Assembly: GCA_001931875.2 (NCBI GenBank)
Contig: MSJH02000468.1
Location: forward strand, 1-33,670
DNA length: 33,670 nucleotides
Direction: 5' to 3'
From: Byssochlamys sp. IMV 00236
Taxonomy: Eukaryota > Ascomycota > Eurotiomycetes > Eurotiales > Thermoascaceae
This document shows positions 31,584 to 33,670 of the stretch, in pieces. The position numbers and the translations under genes are program-made. Under the pieces are notes generated by a model. That model saw only the letters and a program-made list of their open reading frames with translations. It was not told the origin of the DNA and made no database searches. Position 1 is the stretch's first letter. Each line of letters begins with the position of its first letter.

Positions 31584-33323
31584 TTAAAAAACCAACACTA
31601 ATGTGACAGATTGGCCATCTTCATTATCTTCAGTCTGTACTAATATATCTTGCTCTTCCTGCATATCCTTCACAACGTCATCCTCCATACGGACAGCAAT
31701 GGATTTCTTATCAGATCGTTTGAACTTTCGAATGACTTTGCTGACAGGTTTCTTTATCTCACTGCGTTCAATTATCTTTTCAGTTAATTCTTTAACTGTC
31801 AGATGTTCTAAATAGATAGCTCTGTAGACATCGTCTGATTCAAACTTGATCAACACACTAAGCTCTGACAGCCCAAATATGAGTAAAATGGGCATGAACG
31901 ACATGAATATTTTTTTTCTCTCTCTTACTTGCAATACGTCTTCTTCTCTGAGGTACATAGGAAGGATCATAGCCTATGGGTACTTGTGCAGGGAAAGGAT
32001 AATGCATATCTACAGCAGGAGCAGGTTGAAAGCTTGTACTAAAACTTCTTCGCATGGGACCAGGCATAAAATTTACTGGGGCAGGTACTGGAGAAGGTAA
32101 TGGCAAAAGAATGTTGCTACTGCTCGGAGAGGCAATTAAGCCGCGTCTATGCATATCCTCTGCCATGTCTTCTTCTGGTGTAACTAACTCTCTGAATACC
32201 GTCACAGGAGACGTTGGTGAATAAGCCAGCCAGAGGGGATGAGGTTCGCCGTTTTTCCCGCGAAGTTTTTCCAATTGTCGTTCAATGTGTCTTGCGTCGT
32301 CCTTATTTTTCCTTTCCGCGCCCTAAATCAATGTAAGCTTGAGTATGACAAAAGAATTAAATCTTACCTTGTCACGAAACAACTTTATTCTGGAGTATGT
32401 CTTTTCGATATGAGGCATGCCTTGTTGATAACTTTCGATTTGTAGACGAAGAGGTATACCTTTAACACCTTTGATTCTAGAAAAGTCTGTAGAGAGACAG
32501 TTGAACTTGACATAAATGGATGCACCTGCTTTTCCATTCCAACGAAATACAATGCGATCAAATTGCCTGTGTTCGATGATGTGGATACCATTTGACCTTG
32601 AGATGTCTATTAAAAAAATGATTAATAATTAATAAAACAAATAATAAACAAATAATAACCTAAATCAATGGCTTTTGCTTTTTCTGCATTATTTTGATGA
32701 GATAACCAAAACTTCCAATAGTCAGTTGCACCAGCGCGGTGTGCTTCATCATGGAAAGTGATAATGGCTGTACTGATAATGTCTCCATCATAACCCTTGA
32801 CATCCTTCAAGGTGATATTATAATGTTGACCTGAAACAAAAGGTTAAATGAGGATAAGGTTTCATTATATCAATTTAACCTTTGTTTAAATAAGTCAAGG
32901 GAGGTTCATCAACTTTTTGAGCTGCGGCTGTTGGAGCTGTCACACAGTCAGTCACTTGAAACTGAAACATATTATTATCATCACTAGGGTTACCTTCTAA
33001 ACAAATGTCATAGCGTATTGAACTATAAAATGTCGTCAATACACTTCCATTCAATGTGTGTAACATTTTCAAAAAAGTAAAATGCATGGTCTGCGTGGGT
33101 TACACAGGCCGTGTAGATGATCGGATTACTTTCCGTTCAAAATAGAGTACCTGGCAGGGTTTAATGGTGGCATATGAGATTGATCCATGGTAACATTTTG
33201 TTGCATGGCAACAGATTTCATGGGGTAACCGAAAGGACTAATGTAATTTGAAAATTAAGAAAAAGGAAAAGAAAGAAGAGAAAAAGATATTTACTGTCCT
33301 TTATAAAAATTTCTCGTAAGCAT
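31584..33323 (-). CDS. CP2/Grainyhead-family transcription factor
   Basis: Exons 33323-33295, 33237-33151, 33022-32880, 32830-32660, 32606-32368, 32322-31929 and 31864-31584 join in frame to 447 residues. The immunoglobulin-like DNA-binding domain shows DEPPLTYLNKGQHYNITL, STAIITFHDEAHRAG, YWKFWLSHQ, FVRFNCLSTDF-type sequence (IYVKFNCLSTDFSRIKGVKG), PLRLQIESY and RIKLFRDKGAERKNKDDAR. Next comes a Pro/Ser-rich linker, then a C-terminal part (LSVLIKFESDDVYRAIYLEH, LTVKELTEKI) like the ubiquitin-like dimerisation domain of Grainyhead. In fungi the family governs cell-wall and conidial separation genes. The first two exons are short and inferred from splice consensus (GTAAAT...ATTAG and GTACTC...TATAG); an alternative start inside intron 2 is noted in findings. 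Confidence 0.88.
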
Positions 33324-33670
33324 ATCAAGTAACAATCTTGTTTGTATAAGAAAGAAAAAAAAAAGTATAAAATTTGAATAACAATCCTCCTTAAATGTGA
33401 CTTTTAAAGAAAGAAAGACAGAGGGAGAATAGAGATAAAGTGTATTCATGCGCATATATAAACTCTGGAGTGTGTATCATACGATTTATTATTATTATTT
33501 GTATTATTTGTATTACTCTTTCTATACATATGTGCTATATATACATATATAATCTTGATTGTACTACTTTTGCCCTTTGCTACTACTACTTTTTATAGTG
33601 CACGGTTGCTATTGTCCACGTGATTTATACAATATCCGCACAGTCTTTTTTTTTTTTTTTTTTTTTTTTT
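33324..33670. other. 5' flank of the CP2 gene and contig end
   Basis: AT-rich DNA with purine-rich tracts (CT-rich in the sense of the CP2 gene), TAT/ATT microsatellites near 33487-33500 and 33530-33550, and a terminal run of about 26 T. No gene is supported. Confidence 0.5.

Noticed and set aside
33645..33670. Terminal poly-T runs at both window ends as biological features (for example retroposed poly(A) tails)
   Set aside because: They coincide with the window borders and are best explained as assembly break points at homopolymers.

Overview
The window looks like a piece of a Mucoromycota (Mucorales-type) fungal genome. It is AT-rich, its genes are split by many very short introns (mostly 48-70 bp, GT...AG), intergenic space is small, and relics of Tc1/mariner-type transposons carry the sequence style of Mucor/Rhizopus elements. 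All assignments come from reading the translated sequence; no database search was run. Homopolymer T runs sit at both ends, so the window probably spans a contig edge to edge.

Layout. 1-893 (-): PP2C phosphatase, cut by the window edge. 1416-1815 (-): decayed coding relic. 2038-3021 (-): Aim32-like sucrase/ferredoxin protein. 3102-3481 (-): pterin carbinolamine dehydratase. 3640-5000: transposon relic and a gene-poor stretch. 5998-7358 (+): DCAF7/WDR68 WD40 protein. 7362-8113 (-): secreted protein of unknown family, with a truncated second copy at 9963-10262 (-). 10775-12083 (+): FHA-RING ubiquitin ligase of the Dma1 type. 12080-12906 (-): HD-domain phosphohydrolase. 13047-14744 (+): NDR kinase (Cbk1/Orb6). 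14841-15525 (+): small KH-domain protein. 15723-17047 (-): class I cyclic nucleotide phosphodiesterase. 17267-18124 (-): Stn1-like OB-fold protein. 19025-20771 (-): RCC1-repeat protein. 21685-23156 (+): PKA catalytic subunit. 23495-24819 (+): membrane-anchored PC-esterase-like protein. 24910-26839 (+): WDR70. 26841-27517 (-): dihydrofolate reductase. 27645-28140 (+): second transposase relic. 28335-31550 (+): beta-COP. 31584-33323 (-): CP2/Grainyhead transcription factor.

Most genes are conserved eukaryotic housekeeping or signalling genes and do not form one pathway. Two act on the same signal: the phosphodiesterase that breaks down cAMP and the PKA catalytic subunit lie about 4.6 kb apart. 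Pterin dehydratase and DHFR are both pteridine/folate-related but far apart.

The less ordinary parts are: (i) convergent gene pairs whose stop codons lie 1-3 bp apart or overlap; (ii) a partial tandem duplication of a secreted protein gene of unrecognised family; (iii) a PC-esterase-like protein in which both the expected catalytic Ser and His appear replaced; (iv) a dense cluster of GATTGCA heptamers beside a transposase relic; (v) an in-frame tandem 3' splice site in the Aim32-like gene that would remove a cluster-ligand histidine. I found no convincing new multi-gene system; the secreted-protein duplication is the best candidate for undescribed biology.
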